NCBI RefSeq assembly: GCF_002379095.1
Contig: NZ_NBZV01000037.1
Coordinates: 1 to 46,670, forward strand
DNA: 46,670 nt
Direction of reading: 5' to 3'
From: Polaromonas sp. AER18D-145
Lineage (GTDB): Bacteria; Pseudomonadota; Gammaproteobacteria; Burkholderiales; Burkholderiaceae_C
In this document: one piece after another, positions 8,205 to 17,423 of the stretch
Layout of the letters: every line of letters starts with the position of its first letter
How positions within the stretch are numbered: position 1 is the stretch's first letter
Notes under the pieces: generated by a model
Databases searched by the model: none
Told to the model about the DNA's origin: nothing
The model's input: the letters and a program-made list of their open reading frames with translations, nothing else
Program-made: the position numbers and the translations under genes

Positions 8205-9593
8205 ATGTACCGTATGCCGGTTGGTCAAGAAACCCATGTCTTCAGCGACCTCGCCACGCTGCTGGCGTGTGCCTCGCCGCTGCGCAGCGGCGACGTGCTG
8301 GCCGGGCTCGCGGCCACCTCGGCCGAGCAGCGGGTGGCGGCGCAGTTTGCGCTGGCCGACGTGCCGCTGAAAGACTTTCTCAGCCACGCCCTCGTGCCCT
8401 ATGAAACCGACGAGGTCACCCGGCTCATCATCGACACGCATGATGCGGCAGCCTTTGCGCCGGTGGCGCACCTCACGGTGGGCAGCCTGCGCGACTGGCT
8501 GCTGGCCGACAGCACCGACACCGCCGCGCTGACGGCCCTGGCGCCCGGCCTCACGCCCGAGATGGTGGCCGCCGTCAGCAAACTCATGCGCCTGCAGGAT
8601 TTGATGATCGTCGCCGCCAAATGCAGCGTGGTCACGCGTTTTCGCAACACCATCGGCCTGCCCGGGCGCTTTTCGGTGCGGCTGCAGCCGAACCACCCGA
8701 CCGACGATTTGCGCGGCATCGCGGCCAGCATCCTCGACGGCCTGCTGCTGGGCGCCGGCGACGCGATGATAGGCATCAACCCCGCCACCGACAGCCCCGA
8801 CAGCGCCCACGCGCTGCTGTGCCTGCTCGACGAAGTGCGCAGCAAGCTCGCCATTCCCACGCAAAGCTGTGTGCTGGCCCATGTCACCACCACGCTGGAC
8901 CTGATCGCCCGCGGCACGCCGGTGGACCTGGTGTTCCAGTCCATCGCCGGGAGCGAGGGCGCCAACCGCGGCTTCGGCATCAACCTGGCGCTGCTGCAGG
9001 AGGCGCACGACGCCGCGCAGTCGCTGGCACGCGGCACCGTCGGCAGCAACCTCATGTATTTCGAAACCGGGCAGGGCAGCACCCTGTCGGCCGGGCAGCA
9101 CCACGGCGTGGACCAGCAGACCATGGAGGCGCGCGCCTACGCCGTGGCGCGCCACTTCAAGCCCTTCCTCGTCAACACCGTGGTCGGCTTCATCGGCCCC
9201 GAATATCTGTACGACGGCAAACAGATCACCCGTGCCGCGCTGGAAGACCAGTTCTGCGGCAAGCTGCTCGGTCTGCCCATGGGCTGCGACGTTTGCTACA
9301 CCAACCACGCCGAGGCCGACCAGGACGACATGGACGCGCTGCTGGCCTTGCTGGTGGCCTCGGGCGTCAACTTCGTCATGGGTGTGCCCGGCGCCGACGA
9401 CATCATGCTGGGTTACCAGAGCACCTCTTTCCACGACGCGCTGGCCATGCGCGATTTGCTGGGCAAGCGCCCCGCGCCCGAGTTCGAGCAGTGGCTGGCA
9501 GCGCAGGGCCTGGTGGACGGCCAGGGCCGCGTGCGGCCGGGCTGCGTGCCGCTGCCTTTCCGGCAACTGCTGGGCAACAGCGCCAACCCATGA
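8205..9593 (+). CDS. eutB: Ethanolamine ammonia-lyase large subunit
   Basis: 462 residues, the usual EutB length, with family segments such as MYRMPVGQETHVFSDL at the start, IAGSEGANRGFGINL, GLPMGCDVCYTNH and MGVPGADDIMLGYQS. EutB forms the TIM-barrel catalytic subunit that, with EutC and adenosylcobalamin, converts ethanolamine to acetaldehyde and ammonia. The ATG at 8205 gives a family-like N-terminus; a GTG at 8175 would add ten residues and lie inside the palindrome. No clear Shine-Dalgarno precedes either. The stop overlaps the eutC start (ATGA). No microcompartment, eutA or permease genes are present here, so this is the short, microcompartment-free form seen in many proteobacteria. Confidence 0.95.
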   Translation: MYRMPVGQETHVFSDLATLLACASPLRSGDVLAGLAATSAEQRVAAQFALADVPLKDFLSHALVPYETDEVTRLIIDTHDAAAFAPVAHLTVGSLRDWLLADSTDTAALTALAPGLTPEMVAAVSKLMRLQDLMIVAAKCSVVTRFRNTIGLPGRFSVRLQPNHPTDDLRGIAASILDGLLLGAGDAMIGINPATDSPDSAHALLCLLDEVRSKLAIPTQSCVLAHVTTTLDLIARGTPVDLVFQSIAGSEGANRGFGINLALLQEAHDAAQSLARGTVGSNLMYFETGQGSTLSAGQHHGVDQQTMEARAYAVARHFKPFLVNTVVGFIGPEYLYDGKQITRAALEDQFCGKLLGLPMGCDVCYTNHAEADQDDMDALLALLVASGVNFVMGVPGADDIMLGYQSTSFHDALAMRDLLGKRPAPEFEQWLAAQGLVDGQGRVRPGCVPLPFRQLLGNSANP

Positions 9594-10390
9594 ACGACAA
9601 GCAACCCCAGCTACCGGCCGAAGTTGATGCGCCTTCCGGCGTGGCCGAGCTGTGGGCGGCGCTGCGCCCGCTGACGGCCGCACGCATCGGCCTGCCGCGC
9701 ACCGGCGCCTCGCTGACCACACCCGCACTGCTGGACTTTCGCCTGGCCCACGCCCGGGCGCGTGACGCGGTAGGCGCCGCGCTGGATGCCGATGCCTTGC
9801 AGGCCGGCCTCTCGCTTCTGCTGGGCCAGCCCGCGCTGGTCTGCCGCAGCGCCGCAGCCGACAGGCGTACTTTCCTCATGCGGCCCGACCTCGGGCGCCA
9901 GCTCGATGCCGACTCGCTGGCGCTGCTGCAAGCCAGCGGCTCGCGCGGCGGCCTGGCCGTGGTGCTGGCCGACGGCCTGTCCGCCCAGGCCACACAGCGC
10001 CATGCCCTGCCGGTGCTTGAAGCGCTGCTGCCGTTGTTGCAGGCGCAGGGCTGGCTCTTGGGCCCGGTGGTGGTGCTGCACCACGGCCGCGTCGCCGCCG
10101 GCGATGGGGTGGCGCGCGCCCTGCAGGCCGAGGCGGTGCTGGTGCTGATCGGCGAGCGGCCCGGCCTGTCATCGCCCGACAGCCTGGGCGCCTACATCAC
10201 CTGGGCGCCCGGCGCAGCCACCAGCGACGCCGACCGCAACTGCGTCTCCAACATCCGGCCCGAGGGCCTGGCCCCGCAGGCCGCAGCGGCCAAGATTGCG
10301 TGGCTGCTGAACCAGATGCGTGTTCAACAACGCTCGGGCGTGGCGCTGAAAGATCAGATGAACCAGCTGGTGCAGGTGCCTGCGGGGTAG
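9590..10390 (+). CDS. eutC: Ethanolamine ammonia-lyase small subunit
   Basis: 266 residues, matching EutC in length and sequence: ARIGLPRTGASLTT and LLDFRLAHARARDAV near the N-terminus, DGLSAQATQRHALPVLEALL in the middle (partner of the cobalamin site), and ERPGLSSPDSLGAYITW towards the end. EutC binds adenosylcobalamin together with EutB. The ATG overlaps the eutB stop by four bases, so translation is coupled. The conserved NCVSNIRPEGL segment near the C-terminus is intact, and nothing suggests damage. Confidence 0.95.
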   Translation: MNDKQPQLPAEVDAPSGVAELWAALRPLTAARIGLPRTGASLTTPALLDFRLAHARARDAVGAALDADALQAGLSLLLGQPALVCRSAAADRRTFLMRPDLGRQLDADSLALLQASGSRGGLAVVLADGLSAQATQRHALPVLEALLPLLQAQGWLLGPVVVLHHGRVAAGDGVARALQAEAVLVLIGERPGLSSPDSLGAYITWAPGAATSDADRNCVSNIRPEGLAPQAAAAKIAWLLNQMRVQQRSGVALKDQMNQLVQVPAG

Positions 10391-10457
10391 GGCGCGTCGT
10401 CAATGACGACAAGCGCGCGACCCGACCGCCGGTCAAACGAATATCAAGAGGTGCCTC

Positions 10458-11000
10458 ATGCATGAACTGGAACTGGGCAAGGCCTTTACCCTGATGGAAC
10501 CAGGGCCTGTTGTCCTGGTGACGACGCATGATGGGCAGAAGGACAACATCATGACCATCTCCTGGACCATGGTGATGGACTTCACGCCAGTGTTTGCCAT
10601 CACCACGGGCGAATGGAATCACTCTTACGCGGCGTTGCGAAAAAACAGGGAGTGCGTCATTGCCATTCCCACGGTGGACATGCTGGACAAGGTGGTTGGC
10701 ATCGGGACGTGCTCCGGGAAAGACACCGACAAGTTTGGCAAATTCAAGCTCACGCCGGTGCCGGGAAAAGTCGTCAGGCCGCCCTTGATCAAGGAGTGCC
10801 TCGCCAACATCGAGTGCAAGGTCATCGACATCGTCAAAAAGCACAACATCGTTGTCCTGGAGGCGGTGGCCGCCTGGATCGACACCACGCGCAAGGAAAA
10901 GCGCACGATTCATGCTGTGGGCGACGGAACCTTCATTGTTGACGGGCGCAAGATGGACCGCAGGAAGATGATGGCCTCCAAGCTTCCCTACGGCATTTAG
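10458..11000 (+). CDS. Flavin-reductase-like FMN-binding protein
   Basis: 180 residues of the flavin reductase domain family (DIM6/NTAB type). The N-terminus PGPVVLVTTHDGQKDNIMT and the following ISWTMVMDFTPVFAI form the FMN-binding split barrel typical of this group. Such proteins bind FMN and either reduce it with NAD(P)H or serve as small flavoproteins. The ATG at 10458 has AAGAGG upstream. It lies 67 bp after eutC on the same strand, so weak co-transcription is possible, but a link to ethanolamine use is not evident. Confidence 0.82.
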   Translation: MHELELGKAFTLMEPGPVVLVTTHDGQKDNIMTISWTMVMDFTPVFAITTGEWNHSYAALRKNRECVIAIPTVDMLDKVVGIGTCSGKDTDKFGKFKLTPVPGKVVRPPLIKECLANIECKVIDIVKKHNIVVLEAVAAWIDTTRKEKRTIHAVGDGTFIVDGRKMDRRKMMASKLPYGI

Positions 11001-11094
11001 CGTTTATTGGCCAGCGACGAGGAAATCCTGGGAGCCAAAATGAAACTGGCGGGGTAGGGCTAGCGGGGCTTTGGTTCGTGGTATGTGGGGTGTC

Positions 11095-11148
11095 GCTATT
11101 TATTTGATAGCTGCTTGCGCTCGTTAATAAAGGGTTGGGGGCCTAAAA
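11095..11148. repeat. Dispersed repeat family 2, intergenic copy
   Basis: It starts GCTATTTATTTGATAGCTGC, continues TTGCGC and ends AAAGGGTTGGGGGCCTAAAA. Its first 20 bases are identical to the copy at 2959. It sits in the 227-bp gap between the flavin-reductase-like gene and the end of the NTPase gene, close to the edge of the presumed acquired segment. Confidence 0.8.
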
Positions 11149-11227
11149 CGTTCAATATTCTGTTTGGTAGTCGCTATGGTGAGCTATCAACAATAGATGA
11201 TGGGCAAGCGCCGATAGTTGACGATCT

Positions 11228-14200
11228 TCAGAAATCACGCTCCTCGTGAATGCGGGCTTCGTCGATGTACCGAGACAGCATGGGGATGAAGTCGCCGAGC
11301 CATTCGCGCACCTGCTGGGACGTGGTTGCGCTTAGCCAAGTTCGGGCAGCGTCTCGTCGCAGGGAATAGTAGGACGAATTCGGTCCCCGCCTCACCCCCG
11401 TGTCGAAATATCCCATCAAGCGACGCCCCTGGAGACTCTTAGGACCCACTAGCTCGATAAAGCCGCGCGTTAGCTCGCCCGCACGTCCAGGCTCAAGTGT
11501 TTTCGGCAACGACTGCATGATCAGGTCCGCCCTCAATGGTTTCTCGGCGATCCAATCGAGGACTTGGCGCGGTTCGAAGCAATCGATTGGTGCCGGAGCT
11601 TTGCCGCCCTCGGGAGTGTCCGAGTTGAGTCTCATGGTTTCGCCCAGCCAGTAGGAGATTGTCCAACTCACTTCGCTATTCTCCAAAGCGTTGGCCACGA
11701 CGGGCCAACCCTCAGTAGGGTGCGATTTGCAAATCTCAACGATCACTTCAAACACGCCGGAGAAGGAATCTGGTCCTCCAGATTTGCAGTGGTTCTCGAA
11801 AACACCTTCGAGCAACTGGAGGTCGCGTTCCGGGAAGCGCTTTCGAAAGTTCTTGGCGAGCGTCTTCCAATAGTGCGAGGTCATGTTGTCGTGATGGCGC
11901 TCGAAAACCTTCGGATTCATCAGCAAAGACCATAGCAAGCTTTCGGGTCCTTCCCCTCCTTTACGCGCAAATCGATAGGAGGCGATTTGGACAGCCGAAC
12001 GCGCTGCCTCGGCGTCCCCGCTCGCATTCAAACGCTCGCAGATGACCACGACCTCTGAGTCCGTCAATTGCTCGTCGCCCAAACGCCATCCGGCCGTGTG
12101 AAAGCGTGACGGGTGGATGACCTTCGCGTCGAACAGGTCCAACAGCCTGGCAACAACCGCCGCAGAATACCCAGAGAAAACCACAGAGTCGGTCTGCCAG
12201 CGCTCAGGAGCGGCATCCGCTAATAGGCTAAGCGCCCGGGCTTCCCAACGCGCTAAGTCTTGGCCGCGGACAGTCTCGAGGTACCCGCTCAAGAAGCCGA
12301 TGTTCACGTTGGCACCCAATCCGGCCGCGCGTTCGAAAATCTCGGCGTCGAGATTGATCTCACCACACGAGAGCGCCGCCACGCGCCGACCAAATTCGCT
12401 CGCGCGATGGCCGGGGGACCGGATGACCTTTTCCAAATTGTCGCGACGGATCGCTCCGACATTGACGAACTCTAGTGCGAGGGCTTCAACTCGCTTTGTA
12501 GGCAGGTCTGAATCTACGACTTCTCCCGCCTCGTCGATGTCGTGATCCTCCTCGTAGATGTCGAAAGTAACAAAGCGGTCGAATCGTTTCGCAAAAGGGC
12601 CTGTTCCGGTCGCATCCAAGAGTTCGCGCAGTTCATCGGTGACGCGCTTTGCCATATCCTTGTACGGATGCTTAATCCTCCGAAGAAGCGCCTTGGTCAG
12701 GGCCTGGCCGTCGCCGCCTTCGAAGTCCAACTGTCCTCGAAAGATGCTTAACGCTAGGTCGGTCAACGCCTCATAGTGAAGCATGTCAGCGGCTGCATCG
12801 ACCAGTGCTTTCGACAGTGCGCTTTGCCACTCAGCGTCCGTCGGATCAGACGCGTCCAGCAGCATTTGTGCTGCTCTGCGTCGAGGCTCGAAAAGGTCAT
12901 TCCAAATTTTGGGTTGCCAGAACGAGATAGCTGGGCCCAATCCCTGATACTCGACTCCGATGATGCGAGACCCGAATCGGTCGCTAAGGACTTTCTTGCA
13001 CAACTCCAAGCCTAGCGAACGATTGAAGCGGTCGGCATCGTTCAATAGAGTGGCCGCGAAATCCACGCGGTCTATAGCGGACGCCTGTGTTGGCCCCCCG
13101 CGAAGAGCGAACAACCCTTTCAGCGTGCCCCGGGCATTGTTGGAATGGGTCGCGTTCTCCCCAAAGCTGAGGCGGGCCAGCAAGTTGGCAGCCGAGCGGA
13201 AGTGCGCCTCCCAAACCGCGATCTTCTCCAATGCGAACACTAGCTTTTGTCGAGCCTCCGAGAGCTGTTCCAACTCTTCGCGGGGCCAGTCCTCAAGAAC
13301 CCGCTCTAAAACGACCAACGTGGCAGCGGGGTCGGCCTCCGCCATGACGTTCAAAAAGTTCGACCCACTCTTCGATGCGACAAACTCCTTGGACGTGAAT
13401 GGCCCGTCCTTGGCTCCCAACACCTCCTGTATCGCCGCCTGCGCCGAGGTAGACCCATTGGAATAAACCAGCATATCCAAAAACCAGCGACGCAAGGTCT
13501 CAGGCATTTCGTCCATGAGCGCCGAAAGATTCGCGTTGGCACCATGAATATCCCACCATTGCTTCCAGAGGTGTACATGCAGCGCCCTAGGGACCAAGCG
13601 AAGCGTGTGGCTGCCTTGCAAAATGCGACGCCCGACGAGCTGGGCTACTGCCTCGTCAAACCTACCGGGGGTGATACTCGGATCAACGCGCGCTGCCAGC
13701 GTCGCAACAAACCTGCCCTCTGCTTCGACGGGTTTTTTGGCTCCGAATTTTCGGAACAGAGCGATATGCCTGACGATGGTCATGAGTCGATCCGCAGGCT
13801 CGTCTTTGATCTTCTTGTAGCCGAGCACAAACCGGTCCCATATCGGAACGGTGGCGGGCGGCTTGAGAATATCCTGTGGATTCCGTTTGAGGTTGTCGCC
13901 GACCGCATGGGCAACGCGCGCAGACCCATCGCACCAAGACACCCAGTTGTGGGCGTGGATAGACTTTCCGATGTATTCGCGGAGTATCTCCTCGATCTGC
14001 GCGTCTTCCAACGCCGGGAACTTCACAACTTCCATCAATGCGTCGGTGGAGAGTTCGGGGCCGTGGTCGATGGTCACCAACTTGAGGCGCGAACGGCCTC
14101 GGAGCGCGTTGAAGATCGAAGCTCGGTCGTCGTCGTCGCACTCGTCAATCACCAGGACCGCTGAATATTCGCGGTCGTCCTTCAATAACTCGAAGAACAA

Positions 14201-14995
14201 CCTGCTGTTCTGGAAATATTCAGCCTGCGGAATGTAGATCGCCTTCGCGGCGAGAACGGACAGTTGCTTGATGGCTTCGAGCGCCAATCGGGTCTTTCCG
14301 ATGCCCGGCTCGCCGATGATTCGTGCGTGCTGAATTTCAGACCCTGTGAGAATTTCCTGAATCCGGCGAATGAACTCTATCTGCGACGCGCCCAACGAAA
14401 CTCGCGGCGTCATGTCTCCGTTTTTGGCCCACGAGCCGACAGCTTGAAAGCGGGCGTCGCCCAGGCCACCAAGATCCAAGCACAGTGATGGATAGCGCTC
14501 CATCATGTTCGCGATCTGCCTCACGCCCCATACCTCAACCAGCGCAGTTTTGTAGCCACACGCCTTGAAAGCGGATTTCAGCAGTTCCACTGCCTGTGAG
14601 TGGTTCTCGGCGAGAAGGTCGTGGCCAAGCGAAACCATCACGTAGGTTCCGCCTATGTCAAGGCAACGACGCACAGCGGGACCGAGCTTTAATTTGGTCG
14701 GCTTGGCGTCCGAGGTGCCGAAGAGCTCTTTGACGACGGCTGCTGGCTGCCAGGGTTTGAACGCTGTTCCCGTCTTGATCTGATAGTGGAACGAGTGCCC
14801 GTCCTTGCCACCGACGCGATCCGCCTTTGCGTCGATGCCTCCGTCGCTGCTGTTGACGTCCCCCGAGACGACGATGTTTACGAGTCCAAGCCGCGCGGCC
14901 TCGCACCAAAGAAGCCTGCCAAAAACCTCGGTTGCCTCTTGAATACGCAACTTGCCGAGACGGTCCAAGTTGGGCGAAAAAATCGTTGTCTCCAT
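11228..14995 (-). CDS. Large nuclease-like/P-loop NTPase protein, candidate anti-phage defence gene
   Basis: 1255 residues. The N-terminal 170 resemble an Mrr-like PD-(D/E)xK nuclease: GGIDAKAD (Asp55) followed by YQIKTG (Gln72, Lys74), the Q-x-K variant of the catalytic motif. A P-loop NTPase follows with Walker A GEPGIGKT (228-235), Walker B LVIDEC (281-286) and sensor-like LKLVTID (about 304-310). The remaining 850 residues look alpha-helical and repeat-like, as in sensor arms of STAND proteins. This order matches Avs-type defence proteins, but I cannot place it in a named subfamily. The ATG at 14995 has GGGAG upstream; an earlier start at 15091 adds 32 polar residues without an RBS. G+C is visibly lower and codon use more mixed than in the neighbours, which suggests transfer. 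It stands alone, with no partner gene. Confidence 0.75.
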   Translation of the reverse strand: METTIFSPNLDRLGKLRIQEATEVFGRLLWCEAARLGLVNIVVSGDVNSSDGGIDAKADRVGGKDGHSFHYQIKTGTAFKPWQPAAVVKELFGTSDAKPTKLKLGPAVRRCLDIGGTYVMVSLGHDLLAENHSQAVELLKSAFKACGYKTALVEVWGVRQIANMMERYPSLCLDLGGLGDARFQAVGSWAKNGDMTPRVSLGASQIEFIRRIQEILTGSEIQHARIIGEPGIGKTRLALEAIKQLSVLAAKAIYIPQAEYFQNSRLFFELLKDDREYSAVLVIDECDDDDRASIFNALRGRSRLKLVTIDHGPELSTDALMEVVKFPALEDAQIEEILREYIGKSIHAHNWVSWCDGSARVAHAVGDNLKRNPQDILKPPATVPIWDRFVLGYKKIKDEPADRLMTIVRHIALFRKFGAKKPVEAEGRFVATLAARVDPSITPGRFDEAVAQLVGRRILQGSHTLRLVPRALHVHLWKQWWDIHGANANLSALMDEMPETLRRWFLDMLVYSNGSTSAQAAIQEVLGAKDGPFTSKEFVASKSGSNFLNVMAEADPAATLVVLERVLEDWPREELEQLSEARQKLVFALEKIAVWEAHFRSAANLLARLSFGENATHSNNARGTLKGLFALRGGPTQASAIDRVDFAATLLNDADRFNRSLGLELCKKVLSDRFGSRIIGVEYQGLGPAISFWQPKIWNDLFEPRRRAAQMLLDASDPTDAEWQSALSKALVDAAADMLHYEALTDLALSIFRGQLDFEGGDGQALTKALLRRIKHPYKDMAKRVTDELRELLDATGTGPFAKRFDRFVTFDIYEEDHDIDEAGEVVDSDLPTKRVEALALEFVNVGAIRRDNLEKVIRSPGHRASEFGRRVAALSCGEINLDAEIFERAAGLGANVNIGFLSGYLETVRGQDLARWEARALSLLADAAPERWQTDSVVFSGYSAAVVARLLDLFDAKVIHPSRFHTAGWRLGDEQLTDSEVVVICERLNASGDAEAARSAVQIASYRFARKGGEGPESLLWSLLMNPKVFERHHDNMTSHYWKTLAKNFRKRFPERDLQLLEGVFENHCKSGGPDSFSGVFEVIVEICKSHPTEGWPVVANALENSEVSWTISYWLGETMRLNSDTPEGGKAPAPIDCFEPRQVLDWIAEKPLRADLIMQSLPKTLEPGRAGELTRGFIELVGPKSLQGRRLMGYFDTGVRRGPNSSYYSLRRDAARTWLSATTSQQVREWLGDFIPMLSRYIDEARIHEERDF

Positions 14996-15165
14996 GTCTG
15001 CTCCCTCTTGTTCGGATCGATTCTCCTCCACTTCGAATGTCTTACATCGGTTAGAGCTTTGCGGTGAAGGAACATGACCTTCTGCATTCACCGACTCAAT
15101 CCGCTGTCCGAGTCACTGACTATCGATAAGTACATATTGCCGTCAGCCGGCGAATCACCCTACCA

Positions 15166-16275
15166 TCACAGCCTCAACACCGCCGCATACCCCGTCATCT
15201 CCAGATACCCACGCCCGACGCGTTTGCCATTGCTGTCGATCAACTCACTCAGGCCTTCCCAGTAAATCGCACCGGTGGACTGGCGGCTGTCGAGCTCCTG
15301 GTTGTCGATGACGGCGCGCACGGTGTAGATGTCGGCCGGGGTGCGCACCAGCCACTCGACCGGGTAGCTGGCCTGGCTCAGCGGGCTTTTCCAGCGGCGC
15401 ACGGGTTTGAAGATCACTTCGCCGCGGCTGAAGGGGTACACATCGCCTTTGGCGGAGCGGAACGAGCCGCCGTCCCACAAGGTGTTGCCGGCCTTGTCGC
15501 GCAGGCGGAAGGCGGTGAGGGCGCTGCCGTCGTCGAGGTTCATGCCTATCCAGTCCCAGCCGGTGGCCTCGGGGTGCAGTATCTCTTCACTCCACTCGTG
15601 GTCCAGCCAGGCCTTGCCGCTCACGTCAAAGTTTTGGCCCTTGATCTGCAGGCTGCCGCTGGTGGCCAGTTGCGGCAGGCTGTAGTAGTAGCTGGCCTGC
15701 TTTTCTTCCGGCCCCTTGCGCGACAGGCCCTGCTTGCCTTGCAGCAGCACGGGCTGGGTTTCGGTGAACTGCAGGTTCAGCGCAAAGTCGGTGGCGGGCA
15801 GGCGGGCGCCGTGGGTGCGACCCTGGCTTTGCAGCGACCAGTCGCGCAGCTTCAGGGCCATGCCCTGCGTGCTGGCGCTGGCAATGTCAAACCCTTCGCG
15901 TGCAATGCGCTGGTCATGCCAGAGCTTGTTGCCCGCCACGTCGGTGACGGCGGCATGCGCGAAGATCAGTTGCCTGGCGGCAAACTTCGACGCCATGCCT
16001 TGCGTGCCATCCACGCGCGAGCGAAAAAACGTGAGCTGGAAACCAAACTCGCGCGCGCTGCTGCCGGGCTCGCGGGTGCTGGCATGGCCGGTGATGTACC
16101 ACCACTCGGTGCGGAAGTCGGGGTGTGCACCAAAGTCGCGCGGAAACTGCAGCACCCTGGCGGGCAGTGCAAAGGCCGGGCCGGCGCCGGCCGCCATGCC
16201 CGCAGCCAGGGCCTGCAACAGGCGGCGGCGCACCGGGCTGTGCAAAAGTGAGGCAGGTGTGGCTGGGGGGCGCAT
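15166..16275 (-). CDS. AttH/CrtC-like (lipocalin-like) exported protein
   Basis: 369 residues. A twin-arginine-like signal (VRRRLLQALAAGMAAG, ending at about AFA) precedes a mature domain with the family hallmarks FPRDFGAHPDFRTEWWYITG, GFQLTFFRSR, AWLDHEWSEE and WDWIGMNLDDGSAL. Relatives are called carotenoid 1,2-hydratase, hydroxyneurosporene synthase or AttH. Outside carotenoid producers the family usually sits beside an FtsX-type permease and a LolD-like ATPase and its function is unknown. Here candidates for those partners lie at 20418-23129 and 32648-33295 rather than adjacent. The ATG at 16275 was chosen for the signal peptide. The gene is divergent from the UspA gene. Confidence 0.82.
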   Translation of the reverse strand: MRPPATPASLLHSPVRRRLLQALAAGMAAGAGPAFALPARVLQFPRDFGAHPDFRTEWWYITGHASTREPGSSAREFGFQLTFFRSRVDGTQGMASKFAARQLIFAHAAVTDVAGNKLWHDQRIAREGFDIASASTQGMALKLRDWSLQSQGRTHGARLPATDFALNLQFTETQPVLLQGKQGLSRKGPEEKQASYYYSLPQLATSGSLQIKGQNFDVSGKAWLDHEWSEEILHPEATGWDWIGMNLDDGSALTAFRLRDKAGNTLWDGGSFRSAKGDVYPFSRGEVIFKPVRRWKSPLSQASYPVEWLVRTPADIYTVRAVIDNQELDSRQSTGAIYWEGLSELIDSNGKRVGRGYLEMTGYAAVLRL

Positions 16276-16414
16276 CAAATCATTCTCGCAGCAAGCACGG
16301 CCGGCGTGCAGGACAACTCCGGGTTGCGAGGCCGGGGTGTAAGGTCTATCCTTGAAGCGTTGATGAAACCCTTTCCTTTGACCTTCCCTTTGACTCTCTG
16401 CAGGAGATGCACCC

Positions 16415-16852
16415 ATGTACAAGCAAATTTTGTTGGCGTATGACGGCTCCAAGGCGGGGCAGAAGGCGCTGCTGGACTGCCAGGAGATTGCGCAGTGGAG
16501 CCAGGCCTCGCTGACCCTGATTGCCGTGACGCCGCTCTACATGGACCTGATCGGTGTGGAAGGCGGCGTGTACGACAGAAGCCTGGTCGAACACGAGAAG
16601 GAAAAATACACCGCCATTCTGGACGAGGGCCTGCGTCAGCTGGCCGGGGCGGGCCACCAGGCCAAAGGGGAGGTGGTGGTGGGTGAAACCGTCGACGAAA
16701 TCACCAAGTACGCGAAAAAGATCAACGCCGACCTGATCGTCGTGGGTCACAAACATCTGGATGGCTGGGCGGCGCGCTGGTGGCGCGGTTCGGTGTCGAA
16801 GTCGCTGATCGAACACGCGCCCTGCAGCGTGCTGGTGGTCATCACGCACTGA
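16415..16852 (+). CDS. Universal stress protein, single UspA domain
   Basis: 145 residues of the UspA fold, starting MYKQILLAYDGSKAGQKAL, with the C-terminal nucleotide-site region LIVVGHKH followed by RGSVSKSLIEHAPCSVLVV (G-x2-G spacing modified by an insertion around GWAARWW). Usp proteins bind ATP or AMP in many cases and help survival under starvation or oxidative stress. GGAG stands 8 bp before the ATG. It faces the mer-side genes and ends in a hairpin-rich gap. A two-domain relative is encoded at 24353-25234. Confidence 0.9.
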   Translation: MYKQILLAYDGSKAGQKALLDCQEIAQWSQASLTLIAVTPLYMDLIGVEGGVYDRSLVEHEKEKYTAILDEGLRQLAGAGHQAKGEVVVGETVDEITKYAKKINADLIVVGHKHLDGWAARWWRGSVSKSLIEHAPCSVLVVITH

Positions 16853-16854
16853 GA

Positions 16855-16884
16855 GGCTCAGCCTCTGAGCCCCGGGCTCGGGGC
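16855..16884. terminator. Paired hairpins between convergent uspA-like and Cys-rich genes
   Basis: GGCTCAG/CTGAGCC (16855-16861 with 16865-16871) and the alternative GCCCCG/CGGGGC (16869-16874 with 16879-16884) overlap in the 40-bp gap between convergent genes. No T run follows, so if this terminates transcription it is not a textbook intrinsic terminator. Confidence 0.4.
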
Positions 16885-16892
16885 CGGCCCGG

Positions 16893-17105
16893 TCAGCCGC
16901 AGCAGCCGCGCTGCTCTTGTATCGGCGGGCATTTGACCGAGCCGTAAGAGCAAAACACGCAGCAATCGCCCGCCTTGGGCCGCAGCAAGGCCTTGCAGGC
17001 CACGCACTCATAAAAAAACTGGCACGCGTCGGTCGGCATGGTTTCCGTTGCCGCATGGCCGCACATCGGACAGGTCAGCAGTGACTCAAGAATGACGCCG
17101 CTCAT
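16893..17105 (-). CDS. Cys-rich GDCC-motif protein of mer loci
   Basis: 70 residues with twelve cysteines. An N-terminal pair CPMCG and a second ECVACK pair form a likely zinc ribbon, followed by the conserved block GDCCVFCSYGSVKCPPIQ and a terminal GCCG. Small proteins with this block are found beside merT/merP in many proteobacteria; the biochemical role is not established, and metal binding is inferred from the cysteines. The start overlaps the merP stop by four bases (ATGA), so it is the last gene of merT-merP-this gene. Confidence 0.82.
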   Translation of the reverse strand: MSGVILESLLTCPMCGHAATETMPTDACQFFYECVACKALLRPKAGDCCVFCSYGSVKCPPIQEQRGCCG

Positions 17106-17398
17106 GGCTGCGTTTTGACGGTGGACGGGTAGCCGGCATTCCCGGTCGCTTTGGCCAGCGCGGGCGCCGAGGTTTTCGTGTCATCAAAAGTGACCACGGC
17201 CTGGCGTTTTTCATAACTCACCTGGGTGCCGGTCACGCCCTTGACTTTGGACAGGGCTTGTTTGACGGTGAGGGGACAGGTAGAGCAGGTCATGCCGCGC
17301 ACGTCCAGCGTCACGGTCTGGATGGCCGCTTGTGCCTGCGCTGCAAGCAGCGGCAGAGCCAGCAAGGTGGCGTGGAGGGCCAATTTTTTGGGCAGCAT
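17102..17398 (-). CDS. merP: Periplasmic mercury-binding protein MerP
   Basis: 98 residues: a signal peptide (about 1-24, ending AQA) and one heavy-metal-associated domain with the mercury-binding motif GMTCSTCP (about 35-42) and the usual VKQALSKVKGV and GYPSTV segments. MerP captures Hg(II) in the periplasm and passes it to MerT. It begins 25 bp after merT on the same strand and overlaps the next gene, so the three form an operon under the MerR-type promoter at 17802-17833. Confidence 0.92.
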   Translation of the reverse strand: MLPKKLALHATLLALPLLAAQAQAAIQTVTLDVRGMTCSTCPLTVKQALSKVKGVTGTQVSYEKRQAVVTFDDTKTSAPALAKATGNAGYPSTVKTQP

Positions 17399-17423
17399 GG
17401 TCAAGCCTCGGTGGTTCGTGGGA

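Noticed and set aside
8148..9728. 526-codon open frame opposite eutB
   Set aside because: Composition typical of antisense in GC-rich genes; eutB is unmistakable.
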